A DNA stretch of 64,000 nucleotides from Thiogranum longum. GTDB lineage: Bacteria > Pseudomonadota > Gammaproteobacteria > DSM-19610. The DNA is taken from positions 2,646,573 through 2,710,572 of the forward strand of contig NZ_SMFX01000001.1 in assembly GCF_004339085.1 (NCBI RefSeq), given 5' to 3'. The translations under genes and the position numbers were made by a program. Shown in pieces: positions 21,044-30,901 of this stretch; the stretch's first letter is position 1; every line of letters starts with the position of its first letter. The notes beneath the pieces are model-generated. The model saw only the letters and a list, made by a program, of their open reading frames with translations. It ran no database searches and was not told the DNA's origin.

Positions 21044-22666
21044 TTACGCGCTCGCCGCCATCGCGTCGAGCCAATCCGGGGCTGACGGCAGGCGCGATAC
21101 CGGCCACAAAACCAGGCTGCCGCCACGGTAAGGCCAGACCTCCACATCGACAGGCAAATGCGCCGGCAACACCTTGTGATTGACCAGCAGGTAACCGTCC
21201 GGGTGGGCCTTCTGCCAGTGTTGCAGCGCAACCCTGTCCCGCAACGGCTCGATGCGCTGTCGCAGGCGCCCGATAAAATTGAACTGACCGTGGTACTTGC
21301 CCAGCCAGGCGACCGGTCGACCCTGTTCCTGTAATTGCGCAATCCGGTGACTTGCCGGCCGCAGGTCAAACGGCGTGGTCGCCAGTGACAAAACCCCGGC
21401 ATACACCACCGCTGTCATAAACATAGTCGTCAGCGCCGCCACGCGCACGGCTGCCGGCAGGGGAAGGCTCAATCGCATCAGCACAAAAGACCATAGCAGC
21501 AGTGCCGGGCCCCACATCAACTGAATATAGGCGAGCCACGCCGGGCCCTGCGGCCACCAGGGCAATACCAGTAAAAGCAGTCCCGCTCCCGCCAGCAGCA
21601 CCGCCACAAACAACAGGCTGAATCGCTGCTCCGGGCGGACCTGCTGCCACTCGATCAACGCCCGCGCCAGCAATGCAGCCACCAGCGGGAACAGCGGCAG
21701 CAGGTACTTGCCCTGCTTGCCGCTCACCAGGCTGAACAGCAGTAATGCCGGCACCAGTACCGCCAGACAAAAGCGCACCCCCGAATCCCACTTCTCCGGC
21801 TTGCCGAGTAACCGAACGGCCTTCCACAAAACCGGCCAGAGCAGCCACGGCAACCACATGACCGGCAGCAACCACAGGTAAGTCCACCATGGGCTGCGAT
21901 GCGCAAAGGAGTCCACCACCCGCCCGGCCGATTGTCCCCAGAAAATCGCCTCGCGATAATCTTCTCCACCCGCCAGTCCGGCCGGTATGGCCCACGCCAG
22001 TGCAATCACCGCCGCCAGCAGCACGGCGCCCGCCAGCCCTGAATACCATCGCCACCAGTGTTGTGGCCGATCGGCAAGCCACCAGGGCGCCAGGAGTGCG
22101 ACAGGCAATACCGGCAGGAATATCACCGGTCCCTTCGCCAGTACGCCGAAACCCAGCGCCACAGCGACCAGAAACCAGCCGCGCAGTGGCCGCTGTGGCA
22201 CATCGAGCAGCCCCAGCCAGGCCACCAGCGCCGCAATCACCAGCAGCATGTCGAACTGCACCAGGGTATAGAAGTTCTGCCAGAACAGACTCCCCAGTAG
22301 CAACCAGGGCACCAGGCCAGCAACACTATCTGCCCGCTGCGGCCACAGGCGACGCGCCAGCAGCGTGGACAGTCCTAACGCCAGCAGACCCAGACCTGCC
22401 ATCAGCAAACGCGCGGACAGGGCCGACACACCCGTCAGTGACCACAACGCATGAATCAACCAGAACAGCAAGGGGGGTTTGTGGCTGTATGGCTCGCCAT
22501 TCAGGTAGGGCACCAGAAAATCATCGCGCAGCCACATCTCCCATGCCACGCTCAGGTAGCGCGTCTCGTCGACGGGTAGCAACGGGCGCAACCATAGCTG
22601 GATAGCAGACAGTGCAGCCGCTGCCAGCAACAACTCCAGCCAATGCACTACCTCCCGACCCTTCAC
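21044..22666 (-). CDS. ArnT/PMT-like glycosyltransferase (GT39 family)
   Basis: A 540-residue integral membrane protein with about 10-12 hydrophobic segments. The periplasmic loop after the first helix has PVDETRYLSVAWEM (acidic catalytic region at 32-45) and YSHKPPLLFW, the hallmark of ArnT-type enzymes that use undecaprenyl-phosphate-linked sugars. It may add a sugar or aminosugar to lipid A or to a protein or surface glycan; the acceptor is unknown. The ATG overlaps the stop of the VTT-domain gene by four bases, and a GT2 enzyme is just upstream, so lipid-sugar synthesis and transfer may be encoded together. Confidence 0.8.
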   Translation of the reverse strand: MKGREVVHWLELLLAAAALSAIQLWLRPLLPVDETRYLSVAWEMWLRDDFLVPYLNGEPYSHKPPLLFWLIHALWSLTGVSALSARLLMAGLGLLALGLSTLLARRLWPQRADSVAGLVPWLLLGSLFWQNFYTLVQFDMLLVIAALVAWLGLLDVPQRPLRGWFLVAVALGFGVLAKGPVIFLPVLPVALLAPWWLADRPQHWWRWYSGLAGAVLLAAVIALAWAIPAGLAGGEDYREAIFWGQSAGRVVDSFAHRSPWWTYLWLLPVMWLPWLLWPVLWKAVRLLGKPEKWDSGVRFCLAVLVPALLLFSLVSGKQGKYLLPLFPLVAALLARALIEWQQVRPEQRFSLLFVAVLLAGAGLLLLVLPWWPQGPAWLAYIQLMWGPALLLWSFVLMRLSLPLPAAVRVAALTTMFMTAVVYAGVLSLATTPFDLRPASHRIAQLQEQGRPVAWLGKYHGQFNFIGRLRQRIEPLRDRVALQHWQKAHPDGYLLVNHKVLPAHLPVDVEVWPYRGGSLVLWPVSRLPSAPDWLDAMAASA

Positions 22667-23337
22667 AGCACTTCTCCCGGCACGACCGGCAAACGGCGCC
22701 GGTAGCGCTGGTAAAGCTGCACACCCAGCACGCCGGAGATCAGGAACAGCACAACGCCGATACCGATACGCATGACAGGGTCAACATGAACACCGCTGCC
22801 GAGAAGGGAAAATATCAACATCTGCGGCATATAGCCCAGCGCCGAGCCGGAGAAAAAGGGTATCGCCCGTATCCCGCCAAGTCCGGCAGCAAGGTTCAAC
22901 AACAGGTTACTGCCGGCCGGCAAAAGACGAATCACCAGGGTAGTAGTGAAGGTGTGCTCATGCACAAACGCGGCCATACGCCTGAACCGTTCCGGTACCC
23001 CGGACACACCGAGGAAGCGCCGGGCCACACGTCCATAGGTAAAGGTCATTACACAGGCGGCCAGCACCGCCAACATGGCCAGCACGGTGCCTTCCGCGAA
23101 CCCGAAGGCGTAGCCCGAGAGAAACGCCACCACCTGTCGCGGTAGCCCCAGCGAAGCAAACAGTGCAGCCACACCGACAAACCACAATCTGCCGGCGAGG
23201 CCCTCGTTGCGGATTTCACTATCTATCCAGCTCTTGTCCGGCAACACACCAAAAGCTCCGGACTGCAACAGCCAGCCGACTGCGACCAGCACGGCAGCCA
23301 GTAACAGACCTTTCCACAGGCGACGATACGGGTGCAA
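22663..23337 (-). CDS. TVP38/TMEM64 (VTT-domain) membrane protein
   Basis: A 224-residue protein with about six hydrophobic segments and the VTT/DedA-like core LPRQVVAFLSGYAFGFAEG (about 66-84) plus RLLPAGSNLLLNLAAG. DedA-superfamily proteins take part in lipid scrambling or undecaprenyl-phosphate recycling in bacteria. Sitting between a GT2 and a GT39 gene with 3-bp and overlapping junctions, it may help flip the lipid-linked sugar; that is inference. Confidence 0.78.
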   Translation of the reverse strand: MHPYRRLWKGLLLAAVLVAVGWLLQSGAFGVLPDKSWIDSEIRNEGLAGRLWFVGVAALFASLGLPRQVVAFLSGYAFGFAEGTVLAMLAVLAACVMTFTYGRVARRFLGVSGVPERFRRMAAFVHEHTFTTTLVIRLLPAGSNLLLNLAAGLGGIRAIPFFSGSALGYMPQMLIFSLLGSGVHVDPVMRIGIGVVLFLISGVLGVQLYQRYRRRLPVVPGEVL

Positions 23338-23340
23338 AAC

Positions 23341-24054
23341 TCAGTCGTCCTCGCGGGCATCCGGCCGTAGCGGTCGGCGGCGCAGCCACATCACACCCAA
23401 CAGGTCGACTATGCCGGCCCAGAGACGGTTATGCAGACCGTACTTGCTGACACCACGCTGGCGCGGACGGTGATTGACGGGTACTGAACACACCCCGCCG
23501 CCGGCACGCAAAACCAGTGCAGGCAGGAAACGGTGCATGTGGTCAAAGCGCGGTAATTGCAGACAGGCTTCGCGGCGCACCAGCTTGAGGCCACAACCGG
23601 TATCCGGCGTTGCATCCCCAAGCAAGGCCGCGCGCACCGTATTGGCGACGCGTGACGACAGGCGTTTTATCCAGCTGTCACGACGCTGTTGACGCCAGCC
23701 TGTCACCAGCCACAAGGTGTCATCGGCCTGTGCTGCCTCGTACAGGACGGAAATATCCGAGGGATCATTCTGGCCATCACCATCCAGTGTGGCAACCCAG
23801 GGCGCGCGTGCGGCCAGCAGTCCCGTCATCAATGCCGCACTCTGGCCAGCGTTCCTGGCATGGCGAAGCACCCGCAAGCGGGGGCACGCTGCTCGCAGCG
23901 CCGCCAACCGCCCGGCCGTGGCATCGACGCTGCCGTCATCGACAAAGATCACCTCGTAGTCGAAGCGGCCGTCCAGTACCGAGCACACTTCATCGAGCAA
24001 CGGCTGCACATTGTCCTGTTCATTAAACACGGGAATTACGAGGGAAAGATCCAT
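23341..24054 (-). CDS. glycosyltransferase family 2 (polyprenyl-phosphate sugar synthase-like)
   Basis: A 237-residue GT-A enzyme. It starts MDLSLVIPVFNEQDN, with FVDDGS (38-42) and the dolichyl-phosphate-mannose-synthase-like DGDGQNDPSD (91-100). Later the QQRRDSWIKRLSSRVAN block is typical of ArnC/DPM1-type enzymes that load a sugar on a polyprenyl phosphate. The ATG at 24054 matches the family start; the open frame to 24183 runs into the upstream region of the divergent gene and is not supported. It lacks the C-terminal membrane helices of ArnC/GtrB, like the short DPM1 type. Confidence 0.82.
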   Translation of the reverse strand: MDLSLVIPVFNEQDNVQPLLDEVCSVLDGRFDYEVIFVDDGSVDATAGRLAALRAACPRLRVLRHARNAGQSAALMTGLLAARAPWVATLDGDGQNDPSDISVLYEAAQADDTLWLVTGWRQQRRDSWIKRLSSRVANTVRAALLGDATPDTGCGLKLVRREACLQLPRFDHMHRFLPALVLRAGGGVCSVPVNHRPRQRGVSKYGLHNRLWAGIVDLLGVMWLRRRPLRPDAREDD

Positions 24055-24146
24055 AAGCTTGAAAAGGTTTTCCGCTCGCTTGTGCGCGGCAAGACCGCCT
24101 CTGTATAGTTGACTGTTCCAGTCAGGAATTATACCGGATCCCAACC

Positions 24147-26216
24147 ATGACCCGTGACACGCAATATACCAACCATCTTGCAAACGAAACCAGCCCCTAC
24201 CTGCTGCAGCACGTCAACAACCCGGTCGACTGGTACCCCTGGGGGGAAGAAGCGCTGGACAGGGCGCGCCGCGAGAACAAGCCCATTCTGCTGTCCATAG
24301 GCTACTCCGCCTGCCACTGGTGCCACGTCATGGCGCATGAATCCTTCGAGGATCCGGCCACTGCCGAGGTTATGAACCGGCTGTTCGTTAATATCAAGGT
24401 CGATCGCGAGGAGCGGCCGGACCTGGATAAAATCTACCAGACGGCACACTCACTGCTCACGCAGCGCAACGGTGGCTGGCCGCTGACCATGTTCCTCGAC
24501 CCGGAAAACCGGATCCCGTTTTTTGGCGGCACCTACTTCCCGCCACAACCCCGCCACGGCCTGCCCGCTTTTACTGACCTGTGTGAACAGATCACCGCCT
24601 TCTACCGCGACAAGCGCAGTGACCTGGAACAACAGAACCAGTCACTGATCGAGTTCATGCGCAATATGCATCGCAGCGAATCCCCCTCAGCGGATGCAAT
24701 CGACAGTATGCCGCTGGATGTTGCACGCCAGCAACTCGGTGGCCAGTTCGACAAAACCTTTGGCGGATTTGGCAAAGCACCCAAATTCCCCCACCCGACC
24801 AGTCTGGAACGCCTGCTGCGCCACTGGTCTGCAACCGGCGGCAAGGATACAGAAGCACTGGACATGACGCTGTTCACCCTGGATCGCATGGCACTGGGTG
24901 GCATGTATGACCAGGCAGGCGGCGGTTTTTGTCGCTACTCGGTCGATGACCAGTGGATGATTCCGCATTTTGAAAAAATGCTCTACGACAACGGCCCGCT
25001 GCTGTCGTTATACAGCGAAGCCTGGGCAGCAACCGGCAACCCGCTTTACCAACGCATCGTTGCAGAGACCGCCGGCTGGGTACAGCGCGAAATGCAGGCA
25101 CCGGAAGGCGGTTATTACTCCAGCCTGGATGCCGACAGCGAAGGAGAGGAAGGCAAGTTTTATGTCTGGTCGCAGGATGAGTTGCACGCACTGCTCGAAG
25201 AGGATGAGTATGCCGTGGCCGCCGCGCGTTATGGTTTTGACCGTAAGCCCAACTTCGAGGGTCACTGGAACCCGCACGTCTATGAATCCCTTGAATCTGT
25301 GGCACAAAAAACCGGTAACGATACGGCGCGTGTGCAGGCGCTTCTTTCAAGCGCACGCAACAAACTGTTTAACGCACGCGAGCAGCGTATTCGACCCGGC
25401 CGCGATGACAAGGTCCTGGTATCCTGGAATGCGCTGATGATAAAAGGTATGGCGCAGGCGGCGCGGGTTTTCGATGAACCCGGTTACTTCGCATCATCAC
25501 AACGCGCACTGGACTTTATTCGCACCACCCTGTGGTCAGAGGGCAGACTACTCGCCACGTGCATGGATGGCCGCGCCCACCTTTCAGCCTACCTGGACGA
25601 TTATGTTTTTCTTATCGACGCCATTCTGGAGCGCCTGCAGGTGCACTGGGACAGCGACGAAATGGCCTTTGCCCTGCAGCTCGCCGATGTCGTACTGGAA
25701 CACTTCGCCGACCCGGAAGGCGGCTTCTGGTTTACCGCCGACGATCACGAAGCGCTGATCCAGCGCCCTAAACCACTGGGCGACGATGCCATGCCATCAG
25801 GAAATGCGATCGCCGCAAAAGTCTTCGGCCGACTCGGCCACCTGCTTGGTGATACGCGCTACACAGATGCTGCACAAGGCACGCTGAAAGCCGCATGGAA
25901 TCACATCCAGCAAGGACCGTACGGACACACCGGTCTACTGGTTGCAGTCGAAGAATACCTGAACCCGCCGGAGACACTGGTGATACGACCCGGCAACGAC
26001 AAGATCATATGGCAGCAGGCTGTCGGCAATAACTACGCACCGCGGCGCATGTGCTTTATTATTCCTGATGAGGCAACCGGGCTTCCCGGCCTGCTCGCAG
26101 AGCGCAAGCCACAGGACAAAGGTGTGGCCTGGCTGTGCCAGGGCACACAGTGCCTGCCCCCCATCAACGACCCCGCGCAGCTGGGGGAACAACTCGACAC
26201 TACCGGGGACAACTGA
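24147..26216 (+). CDS. thioredoxin domain-containing protein (DUF255/YyaL family)
   Basis: A 689-residue cytosolic protein. Residues 1 to about 160 are the DUF255 thioredoxin-like domain with [10 protein letters not shown] and the CxxC motif C56-H-W-C59. The rest is an (alpha/alpha)-barrel like glucosaminidase/cellulose-fold enzymes, with [29 protein letters not shown] and MPSGNAIAA. The family (human SPATA20) is widespread and its function is unknown; a redox or N-acyl-sugar epimerase-like role has been guessed. It is divergent from the GT2 gene with a 92-bp gap. Confidence 0.85.
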   Translation: MTRDTQYTNHLANETSPYLLQHVNNPVDWYPWGEEALDRARRENKPILLSIGYSACHWCHVMAHESFEDPATAEVMNRLFVNIKVDREERPDLDKIYQTAHSLLTQRNGGWPLTMFLDPENRIPFFGGTYFPPQPRHGLPAFTDLCEQITAFYRDKRSDLEQQNQSLIEFMRNMHRSESPSADAIDSMPLDVARQQLGGQFDKTFGGFGKAPKFPHPTSLERLLRHWSATGGKDTEALDMTLFTLDRMALGGMYDQAGGGFCRYSVDDQWMIPHFEKMLYDNGPLLSLYSEAWAATGNPLYQRIVAETAGWVQREMQAPEGGYYSSLDADSEGEEGKFYVWSQDELHALLEEDEYAVAAARYGFDRKPNFEGHWNPHVYESLESVAQKTGNDTARVQALLSSARNKLFNAREQRIRPGRDDKVLVSWNALMIKGMAQAARVFDEPGYFASSQRALDFIRTTLWSEGRLLATCMDGRAHLSAYLDDYVFLIDAILERLQVHWDSDEMAFALQLADVVLEHFADPEGGFWFTADDHEALIQRPKPLGDDAMPSGNAIAAKVFGRLGHLLGDTRYTDAAQGTLKAAWNHIQQGPYGHTGLLVAVEEYLNPPETLVIRPGNDKIIWQQAVGNNYAPRRMCFIIPDEATGLPGLLAERKPQDKGVAWLCQGTQCLPPINDPAQLGEQLDTTGDN

Positions 26217-26257
26217 CACAATCAACGCATTACTTGCGATAAAGAGTTTCCAGCCGC

Positions 26258-26956
26258 ATGCACTACTCCGGAAAACCGGTCAACTTTCGGACAGCAGCCC
26301 CACTAACTGCCAGCCCGGGAATCGTTACATACTGCGCACTGGCACTGGTATTTCTGACGTCTTCACTACATGCGGACACCGCATTGTATTTCATCGGCCA
26401 GTTCGGTGATAAAGCTGTCATTCATATAGACGGAAATCAGCGCACGCTCAAGGTGGGCGAAACGAGCCGTGAAGGTGTCAAACTGCTTTCTGTTAACGCA
26501 AACCATGCTGTTGTTCTCTACCACGGGAAAAAGCAATCGTTGCGCTTTGCCGCGGCAGGTAAAACCTACAAGGCCAGGTCCAGCACCGAGGTCAGAATCT
26601 GGGCTGATGCATCAGGAAGCTTCCAGACACCGGGAAGCATCAATGGTCACCTTGTCAATTTTCTGGTTGATACCGGTGCAACCACAGTGGCCATGAACGA
26701 GCTCGTGGCCGACAAGCTGGGCATCGACTTCCGCTACACCGGTACGCCCGGTACCGTCTCTACCGCGTCGGGCCTTTCGCCTGCCTACCATGTGAAACTC
26801 GATGCTGTCAGGGTCGGTGATATTGAACTCAAAAATATCCAGGCGACAGTACTGGAAGGCGCTTTCCCGCAAGAGGTCCTGCTGGGTATGTCTTTTCTGT
26901 CACAGCTTGAACTTGAGCGGAAGGGAAACCTGGTCACACTGAGAAAACAGCATTGA
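26258..26956 (+). CDS. retropepsin-like aspartic protease (clan AA)
   Basis: A 232-residue envelope protein. A hydrophobic segment (about 22-38) looks like a signal or anchor, and a single-lobe aspartic protease domain covers about 115-230. The catalytic motif is FLVDTGATTVAMN with D138-T-G. The N-terminal part (about 42-110) resembles the small SH3-like region found in TIGR02281-type proteins. As in retropepsins it must dimerise. The true role in these bacteria is not known. Confidence 0.82.
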   Translation: MHYSGKPVNFRTAAPLTASPGIVTYCALALVFLTSSLHADTALYFIGQFGDKAVIHIDGNQRTLKVGETSREGVKLLSVNANHAVVLYHGKKQSLRFAAAGKTYKARSSTEVRIWADASGSFQTPGSINGHLVNFLVDTGATTVAMNELVADKLGIDFRYTGTPGTVSTASGLSPAYHVKLDAVRVGDIELKNIQATVLEGAFPQEVLLGMSFLSQLELERKGNLVTLRKQH

Positions 26957-26972
26957 TGAATTCACACCGGCC

Positions 26973-27419
26973 ATGAAAATATTAACCTTGATACTCTTTC
27001 TGTTCGTCACGGGACCGGCATCTGCGGAAATCTATAAATGGACCGACGAAGAAGGCCAGGTCCATTACGATGAAAATCCCGGCGAGGGCTCCTCTGGCAG
27101 CGTCATCGTTCCACGGCAAAACAAAGCGCCTGCAACGCCCGCCCCGAGTGCAAAGCAGCGTCTTGAAAACATACGCAAATGGACTGATGCCCGACAAAAA
27201 GAACGTGAGACTGAAAAACGCAGGAAAGCTGAACAGGACGCCAAACGGGTCAAGCAAGAGGAGAAATGCCACCGGAAAAGAAACAGGCTGACCGACCTGG
27301 AAAGAGGCGGGCGCCGCTATCGCCTGGACGAAAACGGGCAACGCCGGTTTTTATCAGACCAGGAAATAGACTCCAGGAAAAACGACGCCAGGGCGTACCT
27401 CGAAAAACACTGTCGTTAA
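26973..27419 (+). CDS. DUF4124 domain-containing protein
   Basis: A 148-residue secreted protein. It has a signal peptide (about 1-18, ending PASA) followed at once by the DUF4124 motif EIYKWTDEEGQVHYDENP. The middle (about 60-110) is a highly charged Lys/Glu/Arg helix, probably coiled coil. DUF4124 proteins are periplasmic and of unknown function. The gene is 16 bp after the protease gene and overlaps the convergent GNAT gene by four bases at the stop codons. Confidence 0.8.
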   Translation: MKILTLILFLFVTGPASAEIYKWTDEEGQVHYDENPGEGSSGSVIVPRQNKAPATPAPSAKQRLENIRKWTDARQKERETEKRRKAEQDAKRVKQEEKCHRKRNRLTDLERGGRRYRLDENGQRRFLSDQEIDSRKNDARAYLEKHCR

Positions 27420-27961
27420 TCCAGCGGCATCTCGATGAAAGGTCCAAGCTCCTGTTGAGCAGCATCCTGCCCGGCCAGCGATGCCCCCATCTTCGGAAGC
27501 TTCATGACACGCACGCCATTTTCCGTGACATCCAGCGGTAAAAACCCGCGCCGTAAATTCATCTGGTACAGAACCTGGGCTTCTGCCGCACAACGCGAGA
27601 ATACATCGACGCGGGGATGCAGGAAGGCCAGTGCCTTGTCCTGCATACGCGAACCTTCACCCGTACCACGGAGGTCGGGCAAAACAGCAACCATCCAGAG
27701 TTCATTACCCATACCCGGAAGAATGGCGCTGTTGATCAGGCAACCGGCCATTTCACCACTCACGGTTTCCCATACCAGCAACTGCGCCTCGACATCCTCA
27801 TCAAGCCGGCGCCCCCGTTTACGAATGGTGTTCAGGTTCTTTCGTAAACCTGCCTGGTGTGTCTCTTCCGCCAACCGCGGATCAAAGCGACCCTGTGCAG
27901 CTTCGCTGATAATCAGCTGGTGAATAACATCAATATCCTGTGATTTCGCCGAACGGAACAC
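27416..27961 (-). CDS. GNAT-like N-acetyltransferase family protein
   Basis: A 181-residue protein with a GNAT-like layout: an N-terminal MFRSAKSQDIDVIHQL strand-helix, a central beta sheet, and a likely acetyl-CoA loop MVAVLPDLRGTGEGSRMQDKAL at about 91-112. The substrate is unknown. It ends 4 bp into the convergent DUF4124 gene and lies 3 bp after the PfkB kinase gene on the same strand. The family call rests on the one loop and overall order, so it is moderate. Confidence 0.6.
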   Translation of the reverse strand: MFRSAKSQDIDVIHQLIISEAAQGRFDPRLAEETHQAGLRKNLNTIRKRGRRLDEDVEAQLLVWETVSGEMAGCLINSAILPGMGNELWMVAVLPDLRGTGEGSRMQDKALAFLHPRVDVFSRCAAEAQVLYQMNLRRGFLPLDVTENGVRVMKLPKMGASLAGQDAAQQELGPFIEMPLD

Positions 27962-27964
27962 CTG

Positions 27965-28915
27965 TCAGCCCTCTTGAAGAACCGTCAGGTCAGCTGCAAA
28001 ACTGTCCTTGTAACGAGCACGGAAATCGTCCAGCGTAAAAGCATGATTCTGGGTGCCATGCTGCTCGATCTTTATTGCGCCCATCAGGGCAGCAATACGA
28101 CCGGTAACTTCCCAGTCAAGCCCGTTCATCAAGCCATATAGCAGACCGCCGCGGTAAGCATCACCGCAACCCGTCGGATCTGTCACACCACTCACCTTCG
28201 CTGTCGGGACTTCGATGCAGCCGCCATCGGTAAAGATCTGCGAACCTTCTCCGCCACGGGTCACCACAAGCGCATCGACATGCGACGCAATTTCTTCCAG
28301 TGACCAGCCAGTACGATCCTGCAACAGCTGCGACTCATAGTCATTGACGCAAATCCAGGTTGCCTGCTCGATGAACTTCCTGAAATCATCGCCGTCGAAC
28401 AACGGCATGGCCTGTCCGGGATCGAATATAAAAGGTATACCGGCTTCGACAAACTGGCAGGCATGATCGATCATCCCCTGGCGGCCATCCGGCGACACGA
28501 TACCGAGCTTTACCCCCTTCGCGTCAGCGACTTTAACCTCATGGGCATAATCCATTGCACCGGGGTGAAAAGCAGTGATCTGGTTATCATCCTGGTCTGT
28601 AGTGATAAATGCCTGCGCGGTGTAGGCCTCACCGATTTCCCTGATATGTGTCACCGGGATTTCGTGCTGCTTCATCCACGAGGCGTAAGGAGCAAAGTCC
28701 TTGCCTACCGTCCCCATCGGGAGTGGATTACCACCCAGCAGTTTCAGGTTAAATGCAATATTCGCCGCACAACCGCCGAACTCACGGCGCATCTCCGGCA
28801 CATGGAAAGCAACGTTCAGAATATGCACCTTGTCCGGGAGGATGTGATTCTTGAACTTGTCCTGGAACACCATGATGGTGTCAAACGCAAAGGAACCGCA
28901 AATCAGTGCCGACAT
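27965..28915 (-). CDS. PfkB-family carbohydrate/nucleoside kinase
   Basis: A 316-residue ribokinase-fold kinase. It starts MSALICGSFAFDTIM. The substrate-side GGCAANIAFNLKLLGG is near residue 48, and the ATP/anion-hole motif VTDPTGCGDAYRGGLLYG, with the catalytic aspartate, is near residue 250. The pattern is closest to the adenosine-kinase-like branch, but sugar kinases cannot be excluded. The ATG at 28915 gives the family start; the open frame to 29113 overlaps dgkA antiparallel to nothing useful and is rejected. Its position after dgkA and the gcv operon says little about its job. Confidence 0.8.
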   Translation of the reverse strand: MSALICGSFAFDTIMVFQDKFKNHILPDKVHILNVAFHVPEMRREFGGCAANIAFNLKLLGGNPLPMGTVGKDFAPYASWMKQHEIPVTHIREIGEAYTAQAFITTDQDDNQITAFHPGAMDYAHEVKVADAKGVKLGIVSPDGRQGMIDHACQFVEAGIPFIFDPGQAMPLFDGDDFRKFIEQATWICVNDYESQLLQDRTGWSLEEIASHVDALVVTRGGEGSQIFTDGGCIEVPTAKVSGVTDPTGCGDAYRGGLLYGLMNGLDWEVTGRIAALMGAIKIEQHGTQNHAFTLDDFRARYKDSFAADLTVLQEG

Positions 28916-28988
28916 GTATTTCTTCTCCGAAAACGTAAATTTATAGGCCGGCATCATAACCCGACATAATGCATACCGGGAAACGGCA

Positions 28989-29351
28989 TCAGGTAAACAG
29001 CAGGATACCCCACACGGCAGCTGCCACCAGCATGGCGTACACCACCGCGGCAGAGCCCACATCTTTTGCCACACCGGCCAGCGGGTGGTATTCGTCACTG
29101 ATGCGGTCGACAACGGCTTCTATGGCCGAGTTGAACATCTCCGTCAGCAGTACCAGCAACCAGAACCCCACCATCAGCGCCCGTTCGACAGCGTCTTGTG
29201 TGAGCCAGAACGCCAGCGGAATCAGCAGCAGGGTCAGCGCCAGTTCCTGGCGGAAGGCCGCTTCGTTTTTAAACACGGAAACAAAGCCCTTCCGGGAAAA
29301 GCCGGCGGCACGGATAATACGGCTTAAACCCGTATTACCCGCCTTGCCCAT
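28989..29351 (-). CDS. dgkA: diacylglycerol kinase
   Basis: A 120-residue inner-membrane protein with three hydrophobic helices that phosphorylates diacylglycerol to phosphatidate. The signature LTEMFNSAIEAVVDRI (about 67-82) contains the catalytic glutamate and the metal-binding ExxN/D pattern of DgkA. Its ATG shares a base with the gcvPB stop, so it is read together with the glycine cleavage genes. Confidence 0.93.
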   Translation of the reverse strand: MGKAGNTGLSRIIRAAGFSRKGFVSVFKNEAAFRQELALTLLLIPLAFWLTQDAVERALMVGFWLLVLLTEMFNSAIEAVVDRISDEYHPLAGVAKDVGSAAVVYAMLVAAAVWGILLFT

Positions 29352-30802
29352 CAGCCCTGCGCCTTCCAGCGCAGGTCGAGTTCGCGCGCCGCGCGCACTT
29401 CGTCCAGACGTCGCACCGGCAAGGTATGCGGTGCTTCGTGCAGTAACTCAACATCTTCAGCCGCCTCTTCAAGTATCTTCGCCATCGCATCGACAAAACC
29501 ATCGATTTCCTCACGGCTCTCCGTTTCGGTTGGCTCGATGAGCAGGCACTCGGGTACCAGCAGGGGAAAATAGGTTGTTGGCGCATGGTAGCCGTAGTCG
29601 AGCAGTCGCTTGGCAAAGTCCATGGCGCTGGCGTGCTGTTCTTTCATCTGCCTTTTCAGCGTCACGATAAATTCGTGGGTCGCACGACGCTCCGGGAAGG
29701 CCAGGTCGAAACCTGCTGCCTCCAGACGCTTCATCAGGTAGTTGGCATTGAGCGTGGCAAACTCGGCCACGCGGTGCATACCTTCGCGTCCCAGCAGCCG
29801 GGCATAAATATAGGCACGGAACAAGACACCGGCGTTACCCATGAAAGTTGAAAGTCGACCGATGGTTTGCGGCACTTCCTTTTCGGTAAGCCAGAAGTAC
29901 TCGTCACCATCGTAGCCAACCATCGGTACCGGCAGGAAAGGCTCCAGCCGCTCGCCGACGCCCACCGGACCCGCCCCCGGGCCGCCACCGCCGTGCGGCG
30001 TTGAGAACGTTTTGTGCAGGTTCATGTGGATCACATCGAAACCCATGTCGCCCGGCCGCACCTTGCCGAGAATGGCGTTGAGGTTGGCACCGTCGTAGTA
30101 CAGCAGACCACCGGCCTGGTGCACAATATCGGCAATATCCTTGATGCGCCGCTCGAATACACCCAGCGTGGAGGGATTGGTCAACATGATGCCGGCAGTA
30201 TGTTCTCCAACGGCTCCACGCAATGCATCCACATCGACGTCACCATTATCCAGCGTAGGAATCTCACGCACCTTGTATCCGCACATGGTCGCTGTGGCCG
30301 GGTTGGTGCCATGCGCCGCATCCGGCACCAGGATTTCATCGCGTGCCGTGTCGTTACGTGAATCGTGATAGGCACGAATCATCGCCACACCGGCAAACTC
30401 ACCCTGCGCACCGGCCGCCGGTGTCAGCGACACGGTTTTCATGCCGGTCACTTCCTTGAGCATTTCCTGTAACTCGTACAGGCAGGCCAGTGCGCCCTGC
30501 CCTTCACTGGCCGGCGCCAGCGGATGCCTTGCCAGTATGCCCGGCAACATCGCCAGCGTATTGCAGGCGCGCGGGTTATATTTCATGGTGCAGGAACCCA
30601 GCGGGTAGAACTGTGTATCGATGGAAAAGTTTTTCTGCGACAGTTTTGTGTAGTGCCGCACCACCTGCATCTCGGACACTTCCGGCAGGGCTGGCGGGTC
30701 CTCGCGCAACAGTTCGGCGGGCAGGTCATTTTCCACGCCATCGAGATCGGGGGCCTGTACCGCAGCACGACGGCCGGGGCGGGAGTGTTCGAAAATCAGC
30801 AT
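29351..30802 (-). CDS. gcvPB: glycine dehydrogenase (decarboxylating) subunit 2
   Basis: A 483-residue C-terminal half of the two-subunit P-protein, which decarboxylates glycine and loads the aminomethyl group on GcvH. The pyridoxal-phosphate lysine is in [16 protein letters not shown] near residue 264, preceded by the glycine-rich YYDGANLNA. It partners GcvPA encoded about 0.6 kb upstream. tpx and a perfect palindrome separate the two halves, which is not the usual layout (see findings). Confidence 0.95.
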   Translation of the reverse strand: MLIFEHSRPGRRAAVQAPDLDGVENDLPAELLREDPPALPEVSEMQVVRHYTKLSQKNFSIDTQFYPLGSCTMKYNPRACNTLAMLPGILARHPLAPASEGQGALACLYELQEMLKEVTGMKTVSLTPAAGAQGEFAGVAMIRAYHDSRNDTARDEILVPDAAHGTNPATATMCGYKVREIPTLDNGDVDVDALRGAVGEHTAGIMLTNPSTLGVFERRIKDIADIVHQAGGLLYYDGANLNAILGKVRPGDMGFDVIHMNLHKTFSTPHGGGGPGAGPVGVGERLEPFLPVPMVGYDGDEYFWLTEKEVPQTIGRLSTFMGNAGVLFRAYIYARLLGREGMHRVAEFATLNANYLMKRLEAAGFDLAFPERRATHEFIVTLKRQMKEQHASAMDFAKRLLDYGYHAPTTYFPLLVPECLLIEPTETESREEIDGFVDAMAKILEEAAEDVELLHEAPHTLPVRRLDEVRAARELDLRWKAQG

Positions 30803-30849
30803 GTGGTTACTCGTTATACCTGGTGGATACTCTGATCCAGATGTCTCGA

Positions 30850-30877
30850 CGTCATTCCGGCAAATGCCGGAATGACG
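30850..30877. repeat. perfect 28-bp REP-like palindrome
   Basis: The arms CGTCATTCCGGC and GCCGGAATGACG are exact inverse complements around a 4-base AAAT loop. It lies between the tpx stop and the gcvPB start, inside the operon. There is no U-run on either side, so it is more likely a REP-type element or an RNA-stabilising hairpin than a terminator. Confidence 0.85.
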
Positions 30878-30901
30878 GTTTAACCGGTATTTGCCGGTGT
30901 A

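Noticed and set aside
30850-30877. Palindrome after tpx as a terminator
   Set aside because: A strong hairpin, but no T-run on either strand and the operon continues to gcvPB; it fits a REP-like element better.
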